The notes under the pieces: generated by a model
The model's input: only the letters and a program-made list of their open reading frames with translations
The model's database searches: none
What the model was told of the DNA's origin: nothing
Part shown: one piece after another, positions 26,801 to 41,800 of the stretch
Position numbering within the stretch: position 1 is the stretch's first letter
How the letters are laid out: every line of letters begins with the position of its first letter
Position numbers and translations under genes: made by a program
Assembly: GCA_947561585.1 (NCBI GenBank)
Contig: CANNZV010001166.1
Location: 302,905 to 366,904 of the forward strand
Direction of reading: 5' to 3'
Source: Caprella mutica
Lineage: Eukaryota; Arthropoda; Malacostraca; Amphipoda; Caprellidae
DNA length: 64,000 nucleotides

Positions 26801-29800
26801 CTTATTATAATCTTACAACCTGAGTTGTGCTATCGTGGACTAGCTGGAATAGTACCATATGTAATGATGTAAGTGAAAATCTTTCGATTGGCTGTATTCT
26901 TCGGTGAAGCTCTGTAGATTTGCCCAATAGGTGTACTGTAGATTTTTTCTAGAATATGCATCAATTAATAACGCTAAATATGATATTGATATCGTACCTC
27001 ATTGTTTGGTATAAATCAGTTGACTACTTTTAGTTACGAGTTGTTAAGTTAACTCTGAAATAATAATGCTTCGTACTCGCCCAAGGAGCTAAAAATACTG
27101 AAGAATGGTTAGCAAACAATGCACCACAGATAGTAGGCCCTTCAACAGGCCTGAATCCCCTCGATTTCATCATTTAGTCGATATCGGAGAGCAAAGATTC
27201 AGCTTGCCATTACAATAATGTATTTAGAGACCTTGAAGGCAACCCTCTTGAAGTAATGGCACACACTTTGACACTTTCGTAGAACGTTCGAGACTCTTGT
27301 AGAGTGTTCTCCAAGCGGTGCAGCAGATTATCGATGAAGACGGATGGCATGTTGATTATATCATGAATATTATGAAGATATAATATGATTAAAAACAAGC
27401 TTATTCTGGTTAAATTTATTTATTAGTAAATAATTCACATTATTCACATTATTTTTATTATTATTCACATTATTTACTAAATATTTTTATTTATTTAGTT
27501 TAAATTTTTTATTCATTAATTTTTCACCAAAAAATGTGTTGCGATAAGCTATTTTCCTTTCAATATTCCTATCTTTTAATACAATATATACATATTAATC
27601 TTTTTCTTAATAGTTGTGGAGCAATTGAATTTTCTAGCGATTTGTTGTCATATTTTTCCCGCCGCTATTAAACTAATTGGCGTCATTTTTTCTATCGATT
27701 CTCTTGGCTTTATCGATGATTGCTCGAGGTGAAGTTGTTCGTATCTAAAAATGACATTGCTGGCGGTAGGAAGCACTTGAATCAATAGGCCTGCTTAACG
27801 AAGCTAATTTCGCCATCCGTGGGTGTGTTTAACCTACCCTTCACATAGTTTGAAAAGTCTCTTCAAAACTGTGAAAGACGTTCTACTTCAATATTCAGTA
27901 TTATTATCACTTTGATGTATCTGTACCTAGAGGACAATATCACCAGAATAGATCATGTTGTTTATTTATAAAGGAATACACAACTGTCATACATAAATGA
28001 TTGGATTTTTAAGTGATCTATTTATTTTTGATAAATGCACATTGAAGAATTAATTTTAATGTATTTCAATTCCTACATGTACATATAGTAACTAAAATGA
28101 ACGGTAGTGCAAGTACGATATAGACTTATGGAGGAAACGCTCTATTGAATTTCTCTTGAAGCTTTTCAATAGACAAGTGCTATCAAGAAACTAAATGAAA
28201 GTAAAGCAATAGTCGATAGTTTCTATTTTAAAGAACTCTTTTTAGAAAAAATCTATTGAAGTTATCTATCGGTGCCAAAAAAAATCTTTATTTGTGATTA
28301 AATTATTGTAGCTTAGGTTTAACATATCCGTCAGTATATGAGTATCTTTACTCTCAAATACACATAGGTACATAACTGCGCAAAAAATTAGAAAGTTGGA
28401 GTGGTCTGGTTGATTGCAAACGAAAAAAAATGATGTGAATTATATATTTTGTGTATAAAATATACGGTTATAATCCACATAATTGGAGTTACTGCCAATA
28501 AAAAAACTGTGCAAATGCACTTCAAGTGGAATAAATATAAAGAGAAAACACACAAGAGTCGCAGAAACTTACCTGTCTTCGAAATGCATTTATTGTATCT
28601 GAAAAATAATTTCATGGGAATTTTCAATTTAAGGATCAGTCTATCCAGTGAATGCATTATCATTACAATTAAACGATTTCGTGAATTTTCCAACGGTATC
28701 TGATAAAAAAACACTGGAAAGTAAATCGAAGAGATTAAGCTACGTTCTAACCAGTAAAACTTTCTACATATCGTTGAATTGAATTATAATACGAATGAAA
28801 TATCATCTGTACAAAATTCAACTTATCCACAAATTAGAAATTAATGACAAAAAATTACTATGCACCAAATCTCTTGCAATTTACGGATGCACATAATGAT
28901 TAGATTTCGCATCTGATGATATCCAATGAGGCACATTCTCTCTTCAGTGGCCATATCAACAAACAAAATCATTAATACCGGAGTGTTAAAATCCCAAAAT
29001 AATTTATGAACTCCTACTTCACTCTCTTAAAGGGGGGGTGCGGGTAAAATCAAACATTAGCTAAAATGTGTTTTACTGGAATCAGCATAATTAATTATGT
29101 ATTATGACATACTTTGTTCATCTGGGAAAAATCTATTTAAAAAAATAATATTTAATTAAAATTAGGTTTGCGCCATCTGGTGTCAAATAGCACAAGCTTC
29201 GTGGAATTTTTGTTGTATTTAAACAAGTTTGATCGTGTTTACCTAAGGTAGGTGTATCCGAATATCAAGTACCTATCTAGGCTATCACGCGGCGCGGTTC
29301 TGATACTGACTGAAAATAGTGCCTAGGTACCTTTTTAAATATTGTAAAATGTCAATGATTAGAAAATGTATTATAAGAAACTGCCCTTCATGCCATATGA
29401 AGTCAAAACTAGGCTGATATTTCAAAAGATTCCCATTGAAAACAAAATCGATTCTGTTGCCAGTTGGGGTTAGACAGAAGTGACTTTATTTTATGGACTC
29501 CATTCAATCTCTAAGAAGAATTCGAAAATATGCTGTCTCCATTGGCATTTTAAACCGGAAGATTTCAACAATTTTGACTAGGCTACCTATTTCATCAGTG
29601 GACTGAAGTCACAGAAATTTTGTTTAATACTGAAGCCTCAATCCCTCAACTTTAGGCATTTCATACTTCTGAGATTGAGTCTCAATCTGGGTAAGTAAAT
29701 TTTCCCTATCTACCTTGAGTTTTATAACTGTTACTTTCATGTTACTGTCTAAAACAAGAAGCTTCCTAACACTAATAACAATTAACAGTTAGGTAGATAG

Positions 29801-32800
29801 TACCGTAGTAGGTATACTAGGTAGTACTGTTGGTGTTGGTAAATGGTAGATAACACTAGCTTGGGACTTAGATTCCATGACCTTAGATGAAACCTATGCT
29901 ACTGTTACTACATAGTACCTACCAACTTGCCTAATTTTAAACTAAATATACATAGTTAGTAGTTAATTAGACATTAGTTAGGCTAAGTTAGCCCTCTATA
30001 TCATGAAAAATATTTATTTAATATCAAACTTTTACGTTTCAATTTTCAACTAAGAAAGGCAATATTTTTTCAATTTAAACAAGAGGTGTGAATTTGTGAT
30101 ATAACACAAAAAAAGAAAAACATATCCTATTGTGCTAAGCAGCTAAGGTTGATTACCTGAATTATGAATAGGTACCTACTAATAAGTTAATAGTCTAGCT
30201 TCTTTTTCAATGTATCATTGAATGTTACAGTGTTATATAGAGTATAGACTAGTCACTAGACTCTCTACAGTCTACTAGGTTAGGTATTTGTAGCCTTGTA
30301 GGAACTAGCCAACTGGGTACTGAGGTACCTAAGCCACTTACCTTAGTCAACTTAAATATACTATTTAGAGTTTCCAGGTTTCAAATTGAGCACAAAGTCG
30401 CCAGCCAAGTACTAAGTAGACACATTCCAATGAGGAAATTTGAATTTAATTGTCTCAAATATAATCTTCACCTGGTAGCCAAATTTAGATACAGTGTCAA
30501 AATCAGTATGTCAAGTAATTACAATGCAATTAGTTTTTATCAACCAATACAATATTTTACTCAAGCTACGTTAGTGAAGAAATAATATTAAACTTTTTTT
30601 TATCCAGAATGATATTAAGTGGCATTCTGATAAAATTTTAATCATTTTATAATTATATTTCTCAGGTTCAGCCATTGTTGCAAGAAGGGACTTGGGAGAG
30701 ATATGAAGGACTGAGTTTGAAGCATTCTTTGAAGGAAAGTGTTATTTCCCTGACAAGATAAATAATCAGAATTATTTACTATGAGAGGTAATTATGAGAT
30801 TTGGCCTATACATACAAATTCTTATTACCTAGCTATATAAATTTTCATATAAGCAAAAGAGCATATGATGTTTCCTCTTCGAACCAATTGAAACGCATGC
30901 TGTTTTAGTAGCTACTTAATCAAATTCTTTGGCATCATCATATTGAGTAAATACTATTGATCTATTATTACCCTACCTCAATTAGGATCTTTTGAGAGTA
31001 CTTGAAATATATTGTTAAACATTTTTGCAAGATAACTGATAACACCCAACTAAATTCATTTTCAGGTAAGCATTTACAACTTATAAGAAAAAATAACTTT
31101 ATGTGAAGAAGGAGACACTGCTATGTTGATAATATAAAGGAAGTTGGAAAATGAACTCAACTCTGAACAATCAATATAAAACTACAGAGAGAATTAGCTC
31201 CAATGCTTCAGCCCTAGTAACTGCCAGTGAAGAAATCTGCAAAAAAATTTATTATCTACTCTATTCTCTTCTAAAAAATAACATTTTTCATGGCTGGTGA
31301 AACTTGCATTAGGAAATATTCGGAGGAAACGATTGTCAATGGCATCACACTACATACACTCATAGAGTTAAAATACAAATAATGAAATGTGACATTTTAA
31401 TGATGCTTCTGCATCTATAATAAGGAAACTTTTTTGGTTACTAACTGTGAATTGAGTATTCAAATATCTGTCCTCAGTATACTTACATCCAAGATTGAGA
31501 CTATTATTACATTTTCTAGGGTTTGCAGCGTTTCTTGAAAAGAGATTCATATTGCAAAAAATATGTGTATGATAAAGATTGGAACAATTTACTCTCCTCC
31601 TTCAAAAAATCAATTTATTGTCATTATGGGCATTAAATGAAGATATCTCTGATTCTCTACTAAGTATTTGTTCCATTTATTAGTTCACATATTAAGATGA
31701 ATCCACAAACTTGTGTTATTTTAACTTGATTTAATCAACCATTACAATTCTGTAAATTCTAAAATATTCAGTAGGTATATAACTGTTTTTTAAATGTTTA
31801 TGATCATGGGATTAATTGTTATAAAATGAATCTTATTTCTGTAATGTTTTAAGGAAATAATAAATATTTGAAATCTTGTCACATTTGTACTGTTTAATAA
31901 AACTTGTATAGACATATGGTAACTTTTATTGATAGGAAATCCTTGAATATGAACAATAATGCAAAAAAAAAATATAGAATAACTATTCATAAATAGACTC
32001 CTAATGATTAAATAAAAATATAGAATAACTATTCATAAATAGACTCCTAATGATTAAATAAAAATATAGAATAACTATTCATAAATAGACCCCTAATGAT
32101 TGATAGTTATTGTTGAATGATTTTTCACAAAAAAGATGATATTTATATAAACTGTATAATTAGCAAAGTTTCATTTTATTTATTAACACTAATATACCAA
32201 TATTAAAGTAAAAATTTCTTAATTCAGAATGTAACTACTATCTAGCTATTTTTTGTGCTTTTACTCCATTTCTTTCCTTTCTTTATCGCTGCCATTTATT
32301 TTCAACACAGGATACTATTAAATTTTGGGAAACTATAAATTTTGATGAAATTGGGATTAGGAGATCAAGTTCTCCATGCAGTGATGAGTGTTGAATAACC
32401 ATTGTGCAGGCAACAGTGAGCTGTGATGTATGGCAAGTAATCAGGCATCAGTCTGCTCTGTTGTCTTAAGAGGATACCTGTGGAAATAAAAAATGAGATT
32501 ATAGATTGTGTATTCAATTATATACACAAAATGAGAAATAATGTTTACTTCACTTTTGATATGAATTTTTAATAGAAAATGAATTGTACAACAATGAGAA
32601 AAGTATAAATATATATAGTTAGTTGCAAATTTTGAGATTAATTGATAATCAGATGCAGTAACTGAAACAAAACTGCCCACTTAACATTGTAATATAAAAT
32701 CTGCTTGAATTGCAATTAGTATTATTTAGGAATTAGTTGTAGTGGAGATTTATTTCAAATTGACTGGTCTGACTCTGATATTGTCTTAAAACAAGTTACT

Positions 32801-35800
32801 TCAATTTGGATGTCACTCATCTAACTAGGGGATATAATATTTGTTTGTATATAAAATAGCTATCAAAAAATTTACATAGCCTATTTATGAAATTAGTAAT
32901 TACCACTAAGCTTTTGGCAGATAGTTTCAATTTCAGTCTCTCAAAGTAATGAAAATAGGATAAAATCTAACTAAAGATATTGATCAATTCTAATTAATCA
33001 GCTTGTATAAGATGTATAATTTATTCTCAAAAAAACTCTTTTCTCTTTAATTAACATGCAGATATTGATGTAAATAAGCATCTGCTTGCAAAGAATCTTT
33101 CAAAAACATCACCAATAATGCACTGGCTAATGGAGGTAAATGTACATAGACTCAGACTGCAGGAACTGGTAAAGTGTTCTCCAAGAAATCCTATATTTTG
33201 GCTTCTGTTCTCAATAAAAATACATGTAAAAAAAGGAGGAAATTGTTAAAAATGTCCCAAATTTTGCAGACTGGAATTTTTATTATTATTGATTTAATTA
33301 ATTTAATTTAATGTACATATTTTCAAAATGAAAAACAGAAGGTAGGGGTTAAGGTAAAGCAGGTAAATTGCGACACAGTAGCTAACTGTGGGATGTAACC
33401 ACTGTAAACTACAGAACAGTGAGAACACTAATAAAATTATCAGTTTCAAAACACACATTAAATTGAAATTAGCTATAATTTATAGTAACATTTCAATATA
33501 AATTACGTTCAACTGCCAGCAGTTTTTAGAGACTTTCTTAAGAGGGCCGCAATCAGAAATTAAAGGACCGCAATTTACCCAGACTGTAAGAAGTGGTAAA
33601 CTTAGTTTACCAATTTTACAATTTTTGATTTCTAATGTCTTTCTATATTTTAATAATTTACAGGGATTTTACTGAGTAAAATCCATGTAAATTATTAAAA
33701 TAAAGAAAGAAATCAAAGATTGTTTGCACAGAAATTGTAAAAATTTCCCATATTCTGCACCAAGTAAGAAAAATGAGACAATTTTCTGTGCGAACAATCC
33801 ATTATTTTGTCCTATATTTAAATTAATATAAGACAGAATTTTACTGAGAAGTGAGAACAAAAGCAAAATGGAGAATTTATTAATTTCATTGGAGAACAGT
33901 TTACAAATTCCTATAGTTTGGGAAATGGGTGTGCTCAGTGCACCTGAGTCCTGTCCAACTCATAGGTAACCTATCTGCCTCGTGTCTGGCAGCATAATAA
34001 TAATCTGACTCTGTCATATGTTTCAAACTTTCAGTTTCATATAAAATACTGAGACTAGTCTGTTCTGAGTTCTGACTAGAGTGTAGTGTACATACAAGAC
34101 TACAGTAACAAGCCAGTACAGGGTGAAATGTACCTAGGAATTAGGATGTTAGGACTATGAGGCTATGAAAGCCTAAAAAATTTCATACAAACTTGAGTTT
34201 AACTGTTGCCAACTTACCTAGCACTGTAGTCTCAACTCTGTTGACTGCACGGTTCACTGTAATTTGTATACTGCTGGTTTAGGCTCATTATAGTCGTAGC
34301 GGCATAACCCGTAGATACTATATAGTCAAGTTTAATAGAAATTAATACCCTAATTCTTATATATAAGTAAAAGAAGATAACAATAAAATATTGACATACA
34401 AATACGAGAGATAATAGGCACTGAGTCATGAACTATACATGTGACGCCATATTTTTTCTATCATACATTCCAGTTTCGATCAGGACACTATTTTTTGTTT
34501 ACATTATCAGATGATATTTGTAAACATTGCAGTTGTAGGTAATGCCATCTACCGGACTATCGCATAACTTTATGTTAACTAATAAAAAACCTATTTTCTC
34601 TTAAAATACTGTGAATTGAACCGAAATATCTCATATCTGTAACTAATTAATGTTTATCTATCATATTATGTTAAAATATTTCATATGAAAATTAGACGCA
34701 CCCTCCCTTTAAGGTTACTTTCTGGTGCGGTATGACATGAGAGACAATTATCGGTCTCTATTTCTCTGATGGAGGGAATGGGAAACTGTGACTGTTATCG
34801 AAAATATATTCAGAAATATCTGATGTCAGAAATGGAAGATTTTAAAGATGTTGCACCAGCGCACAGAGATATAGAGTCAATTGAATTTCTCATAACACTT
34901 TCCTCCAATTGATCGCTTTCGTATTTAGTGAAGTTACTTTTTCCACTTTGTACAATTTTAATATCTTCTTATGGGGATATTTAAATGAGAGAGTTTACAT
35001 CAATAGGTTCCTGAATTTGGAATATCTGAAAACTATCATTCAAAAACCTTCAACTTGCTTCTGATATTTTAGAACAGTAATGGAATTTGGTGTAAAAAGA
35101 ATGCGCATGTGCATAAAAGATAATGGTAAATCTGAAAGATATTTTATTAAAATATGTATATTAACATTCTTTATCAATTAATCAGACATCTCTAGCTTTC
35201 TTGGTTTTATCGTAATTCCTTTTTTAAAGTAGCATGTGACTTTTGCCTCACCCTGTGTGTGCTTTAATTGCTGTGGAGATGCAAAGAAATTAACCAAGCA
35301 GAGTCTAGTCAACGTACAGCCAAAGAAAAGAGAATATGCAGTCATTTATTCACAGTTTACTAGTTTCACAGTTCCAGAAGAAACTTTACTAATTGTAATG
35401 CTTGTAAATATTCTAAAATAGGCCTGGGTACATGACGTAAAATTTATAAGATTTTAAAATAATAGGATATTAGTAAAGTGTGTTTGTGAAATTAGCACAG
35501 TTCTCTTTTCTCTGATGTTGCAGTTCTCTTACTTTTTAGCATTACATTGCAGTTAAGATGAGCTGGCTTGGTGTTGGTATAATTTATCATATAATAAATA
35601 ATAATAATTAATTGTTATGGTACACATCTCTGTAACTAAAAACATAAACACCAATAGTTAGAGTACCATTGCACTACCGACACATGTGGAATGAGTGGGT
35701 GAAAGTTAAGAATAGCAAATCAGCAATATATCATTATAACTAATAAAGTTTAACATTCTATTTTCAATTAGGTCCACATTCTTGTACTGTAAATATATCA

Positions 35801-38800
35801 TTTATCCTATTAAATAATATGCGAGAAAAATAATCTTATTTTTTGTTCTTTTATGGATCCACAGAGTAGGAAATGTTTTTTTTATCTTGATATATTTTAC
35901 ATTAGTTTTTATTACACTTAATTAACATAATAATATAGATAATAATAACTCCATTAAAAAATATCATCAATTACTAATAACAAAAAAATACATATCGATT
36001 TTTTTTTAAATCCTTATATTTTTATCTGAATAATATTTAAAATTATTATCTCTATAGTTAGTCATTTTATGACGGATAATACACTAGACACATGCGAATA
36101 ACAAAATCATAACAATACCAAATAACAATAAAAACCATATAACAAATAAACGGATAATTAGAAAAAAATCATATATTTGTGGATATTCAAAAAATACGTT
36201 TAAAAAATCCAGATTATCTTCTTCATAAATCTGGATAATTTTTACCGATTATGGTTTTTATAATCGGTAAAACAAAGCCAATAAAGTTAGTGTAAAGTAA
36301 TACCTTTGTAAGAATTAAGGTATTGCAAGTTAAGACTTTCAAGCATCTACTTATTACAAGTATGTGTTTATATATTCCCCACTAAAGTGTTTATGTGTGA
36401 CCAGTAGAGCAAATATTCCCCCTCCCTATAATCTATTCACCATTAAATTACTGATATTTACATTAATTAATTAACTATCTGCAAGGAATAACAACAACAG
36501 TGGTTCCCTAACTACACGAATTAGTAACTCCTCTAACTCACTACACAAACAAAAACTTTTAATCCTTAACTTGCCATGACGCAAACTGTGCGCCATGGAG
36601 TCGCGCCATTGTAAATACGTCACGGAGTCGCGTCATTGTAATTGCACCATTGTAATTGGGCCATGGAGTCGCGTTATTGAAATTGCGCCATGGAGTCGCG
36701 TCATTCTAATTTTGCCATGGAGTCGCGTCATTCTAATTGTGCCATGGAGTCGCACCATTGTAATTGCGCCTTGGAGCCGCGGCATTGTAATTGCGCCATT
36801 GTAATTGGGCCATGGAGTCGCGTTATTGAAATTGCGCCATGGAGTCGCGTCATTCTAATTGTGCCATGGAGCCGCGTCATTGTAATTGCGCCATGGATTC
36901 ACGTCATTGTAATTGCGCCATGGAGTTGCGCCATTGTAATTGCAACATGGATTCGCATTATTATAATTGCGCCATGGAGTAGCGTTATTGTAGTTGCGCC
37001 ATGGACTAGCGTTATTGTTATTGCGCTATGTATTCGCGTTATTGTTATTGCGCCATGGAGTAGCGTTATTGTTATTGCGCCATGGAGTTGTGCCAATGTA
37101 ATTGCGCTATGAAAGTTTGCCAAATCTCTGTGTATTGAATAAATTTCACCTTGATTGTACATTGTAAGAGCTGCGCCATGCATCTCCATCATACCAACTA
37201 CACCATGCATCTTCATCATACCAACTACACCATACATCTTCATCATACCAACTACACCATGCATCTTCATCATACCAACTACACCATACATCTTCATCAT
37301 ACCAACTACACCATGCATCTTCATCATACCAACTACACCATGCATCTTCATCATACCAACTACGCCATGCATCTTCATCATACCAACTACACCATACATC
37401 TTCATCATACCAACTACACCATGCATCTTCATCATACCAACTACACCATACATCTTCATCATACCAACTACGCCATGCATCTTCATCATACCAACTACAC
37501 CATACATCTTCATCATACCAACTACACCATGCATCTTCATCATACCAACTACACCATGCATCTTCATCATACCAACTACACCATGCATCTTCATCATACC
37601 AACTACGCCATGCATCTTCATCATACCAACTACGCCATGCATCTTCATCATACCAACTACACCATGCATCTTCATCATACCAACTACACCATGCATCTTC
37701 ATCATACCAACTACGCCATGCATCTTCATCATACCAACTACACCATGCATCTTCATCATACCAACTACACCATGCGTCTGCGTCATACCAACTACACCAT
37801 GTGTCTGCGTCATACCAACTACACCATGTTTCTGCGTCATACCAACTACACCATGCGTCTGCGTCATACCAACTACACCATGCATATTCATCATACCAAC
37901 TACACCATGCATCTGCGTCATACCAACTACACCATGCATCTGCGTCATACCAACTACACCATGCATCTGCGTCATGCCAACTACACCATGCATCTGCGTC
38001 ATACCAACTACACCATGCATCTGCGTCATACCAACTACACCATGTGTCTGCGTCATACCAACTACACCATGTTTCTGCGTCATACCAACTACACCATGCG
38101 TCTGCGTCATACCAACTACACCATGCATCTTCATCATACCAACTACACCATGCATCTGCGTCATACCAACTACACCATGCATCTGCGTCATACCAACTAC
38201 ACCATGCATCTGCGTCATGCCAACTACACCATGCATCTGCGTCATACCAACTACACCATGCATCTGCGTCATACCAACTACACCATGCGTCTGCGTCATA
38301 CCAACTACACCATGCGTCTGCGTCATACCAGCTGGTTGAGCTCCGTAAGATATTTTCGATTTGTTTGGTATTTTCTTGCCAAACTTTCCAGTGGAGGACA
38401 AACAAAAAGCACACTGTGGTGAGCATAGTTAGTGGTGAACATAGTTAGTGGTGAACATAGCTAGTGGTGAACATAGCTAGTGGTGAACATAGTTAGTGGT
38501 GAACATAGCTAGTGGTGAACATAGCTAGTGGTGAACATAGCTAGTGGTGAACATAGCTAGTGGTGAACATAGCTAGTGGTGAACATAGCTAGTGGTGAAC
38601 ATAGTTAGTGGTGAACATAGTTAGTGGTGAACATAGTTAGTGGTGAGCATAGTTAGTGGAGAACATAGTTAGTGGTGAACATAGTTAGTGGTGAACATAG
38701 CTAGTGGTGAACATAGCTAGTGGTGAACATAGTTAGTGGTGAACATAGTTAGTGGTGAACATAGTTAGTGGTGAGCATAGTTAGTGGAGAACATAGTTAG

Positions 38801-41800
38801 TGGTGAACATAGTTAGTGGTGAACATAGCTAGTGGTGAACATAGCTAGTGGTGAACATAGCTAGTGGTGAACATAGTTAGTGGTGAACATAGTTAGTGGT
38901 GAGCATAGTTAGTGGAGAACATAGTTAGTGGTGAACATAGCTAGTGGTGAACATAGCTAGTGGTGAACATAGTTAGTGGTGAACATAGTTAGTGGTGAAC
39001 ATAGTTAGTGGTGAGCATAGTTAGTGGAGAACATAGTTAGTGGTGAGCATAGTTAGTGGTGAACATAGCTAGTGGTGAACATAGCTAGTGGTGAACATAG
39101 CTAGTGGTGAACATAGTTAGTGGTGAACATAGTTAGTGGTGAGCATAGTTAGTGGAGAACATAGTTAGTGGTGAACATAGTTAGTGGTGAACATAGCTAG
39201 TGGTGAACATAGTTAGTGGTGAACATAGCTAGTGGTGAGCATAGTTAGTGGTGAACATAGTTAGTGGTGAACATAGCTAGTGGTGAACATAGTTAGTGGT
39301 GAACATAGCTAGTGGTGAGCATAGCTAGTGGTGAACATAGTTAGTGGTGAGCATAGTTAGTGGTGAACATAGTTAGTGGTGAGCATAGTTAGTGGTGAAC
39401 ATAGTTAGTGGTGAACATAGTTAGTGGTGAACATAGCTAGTGGTGAACATAGTTAGTGTTGAACATAGTTAGTGGTGAACATAGCTAGTGGTGAGCATAG
39501 TTAGTGGTGAACATAGCTAGTGGTGAACATAGTTAGTGGTGAACATAGTTAGTGGTGAGCATAGCTAGTGGTGAACATAGTTAGTGGTGAACATAGCTAG
39601 TGGTGAACATAGCTAGTGGTGAACATAGATAGTGGTGATCATAGCTAGTGGTGAACATAGCTAGTGGTGAACACTGCTAGTGGTGAACACTGCTAGTGTT
39701 GTGACTATGAGAGTACAGTTAACAGAATTGTGTTTTGTGAAGGAAAATGGTATTCAACAGCACGGAAATTGTCGTTAAAATAAAGTAACAATTATATCAT
39801 TTTACTAAGACAGATCGGAATTTTACAATTTAATTTGATAGACATTTTATTATTATATTTTAAGTAAATTTACAATTTGAAATATTACAGTTGTTACATT
39901 TCAATGGCGATACAAATTGTCTATGATAGTGAACAGTAAATGCTTATTGCTATTGAACAGGCAGGCTATTTATACATCAATGTGCTTTATTGCGATGAAT
40001 TTACCCACGCTTTCTAATCATCTTAATACTTTATTGAAAGTATTTAAATTACTTTTCTCCTACTGATAATGTGTTCAGTTTATATTATATTAATAGGGAA
40101 TGATTATTATAAATTAGCATTCTATTTTGAATCTTCATTAGATATATTATACCTGGAGGATATTTCTTGCTATATTTAAGTGTTTATTTAATTAAAATGT
40201 GAGAAGTGACAGAGTGAATAATAATAAATTATTTCATTTCTAATAGACTCTATATTTTATATTATTGAAGTTCTATAGATACAATATATTATCATAAATA
40301 TAACATACGTATATAAATTGGTTTTATATTAATAAGATTCACTGTTCTTCTCGCACTTCATTTCTCCAGTCTCTGTTCATTGCGACTTAATTAGAACTAT
40401 TGATGTTGACTTTTATTCACTAGGACTTTTTCAGTAGGTTCATCTGATTCACAAATGTTGCTGCTAAAAATAGGAGTACAAAAAGATGTCGTTAATTAGT
40501 TTGATGATTCTACTTGATTGTATGAATTAAAATGTCGAATGAATTCATTGTTTCGCCACCAGAATAATAAATTAGTGCTGATTCTATGCCATCAATTGGT
40601 AATTAGTCAGTGTGAAGAGCCTTGTGTTACATTTCCTTAATCTCTATTGTAACCGGAAACTATTTATCCTAAATATTGCAATGTAACTTTACTGAAAAGA
40701 ATTTACGATAAAACAAACCAAACACAAAAAACCTACACATTTTAACTAATTTCACTATTTCGAATATTAAATGAACACAGTTTTTTATATTTAGATTAAT
40801 ACACAACAAAATAGACCTAATTAATGTAGTAATGAATAACTTTTATTGAATAATATATGCTCCCCAATCAAGTGGCAGACATAAAATATATCTAGCTATA
40901 AATCACTCTACCTGAAATCTGTTCTTGAGTAAGCATACAGTATTTCTTGTACCTACTTTCTCAAAAGCTCTTCACTTTCGTAGCTCAGATAACCCCGTGT
41001 TTGCTCCAAAACTTATCTTCGGCTCTATAATTTTCACATCAAATTGACTTTACTTCTTGGAAGTTTTCAGCGAAATGATAATAATAACACAGCTCTCATA
41101 GCTCTGGAATTTCTCTTCTTTTTCGTGGAAGGCACTCACTCTTCTCCTCCATGAAGTGCTTTATTTGCAACTCTTCACTTTTTAATGACCCTATAGCTAG
41201 CTATCTGTGTTCTTTTCGCTATGTGCCATAAATTAGTATAGTCCTTGATGGAACACAGAAATCTTAATTACTCTGAAAATTATTTGAATTTGAACGGAAT
41301 GAGTGGCTTGATTTTAATGTTATTTTAATGTTTTGTAGTGATAAGCGTATCGTATGTAACTATAATGACGTAAAACAAATTTATATACATTATTTTTGTA
41401 TACAAAGCAGTTCTTCCCAGAAACTGATTGTAGAATAATTAAATAAGTGTTTTCTTTGTTATGAACTGTTGTAATTTGGAGCGTTCATTGCCCAATTTAC
41501 TTTTTTTATAAATATAATAAATAGATTCGCCACTCAAATATCAAATGTATTCAAAATATTAACTTTGTATTTCAAATTGTAACTTTTTCGATTTGTTCTC
41601 CTCAGACGAAGCCCCTCCCCCCACCCCGCTGGCCGAATGCAGCGTGGAAGATTCGTACATCAGTTTAACGTCAGCGCCACCTTGCGTCGTCACCGGCAAC
41701 AGAGGCAAGAGTGTGCTGGCCATGAGTGTCGAAGGTCTGGTGCTTCAGACTCTCCAGGCTATGGAGGTGAGGACTATGAACCTTATGGGATTGGAACACA

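Noticed and set aside
23753..26872. Open frames up to 352 residues, hydrophobic and membrane-like, over the 29-bp array
   Set aside because: All three forward frames are open with the same 29-residue period because the unit lacks stops. Variants change the frames equally.
36239..36272. Transcription terminator hairpin
   Set aside because: Rho-independent terminators are not expected in animal nuclear DNA. A MITE remnant is more likely.
36899..38448. Open frames of 215-500 residues on both strands over the 27-bp arrays (MHGVVGMMK-type and HTNYTMHLH-type repeats)
   Set aside because: The unit is nine codons with no stop in several frames, so long frames arise automatically on both strands. 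No splice sites, start context or sequence other than the repeat supports a protein.
41680..41720. P-loop (GxxxxGKS) in exon 5
   Set aside because: TGNRGKSV is too short for the full motif and the surrounding sequence has no nucleotide-binding features.
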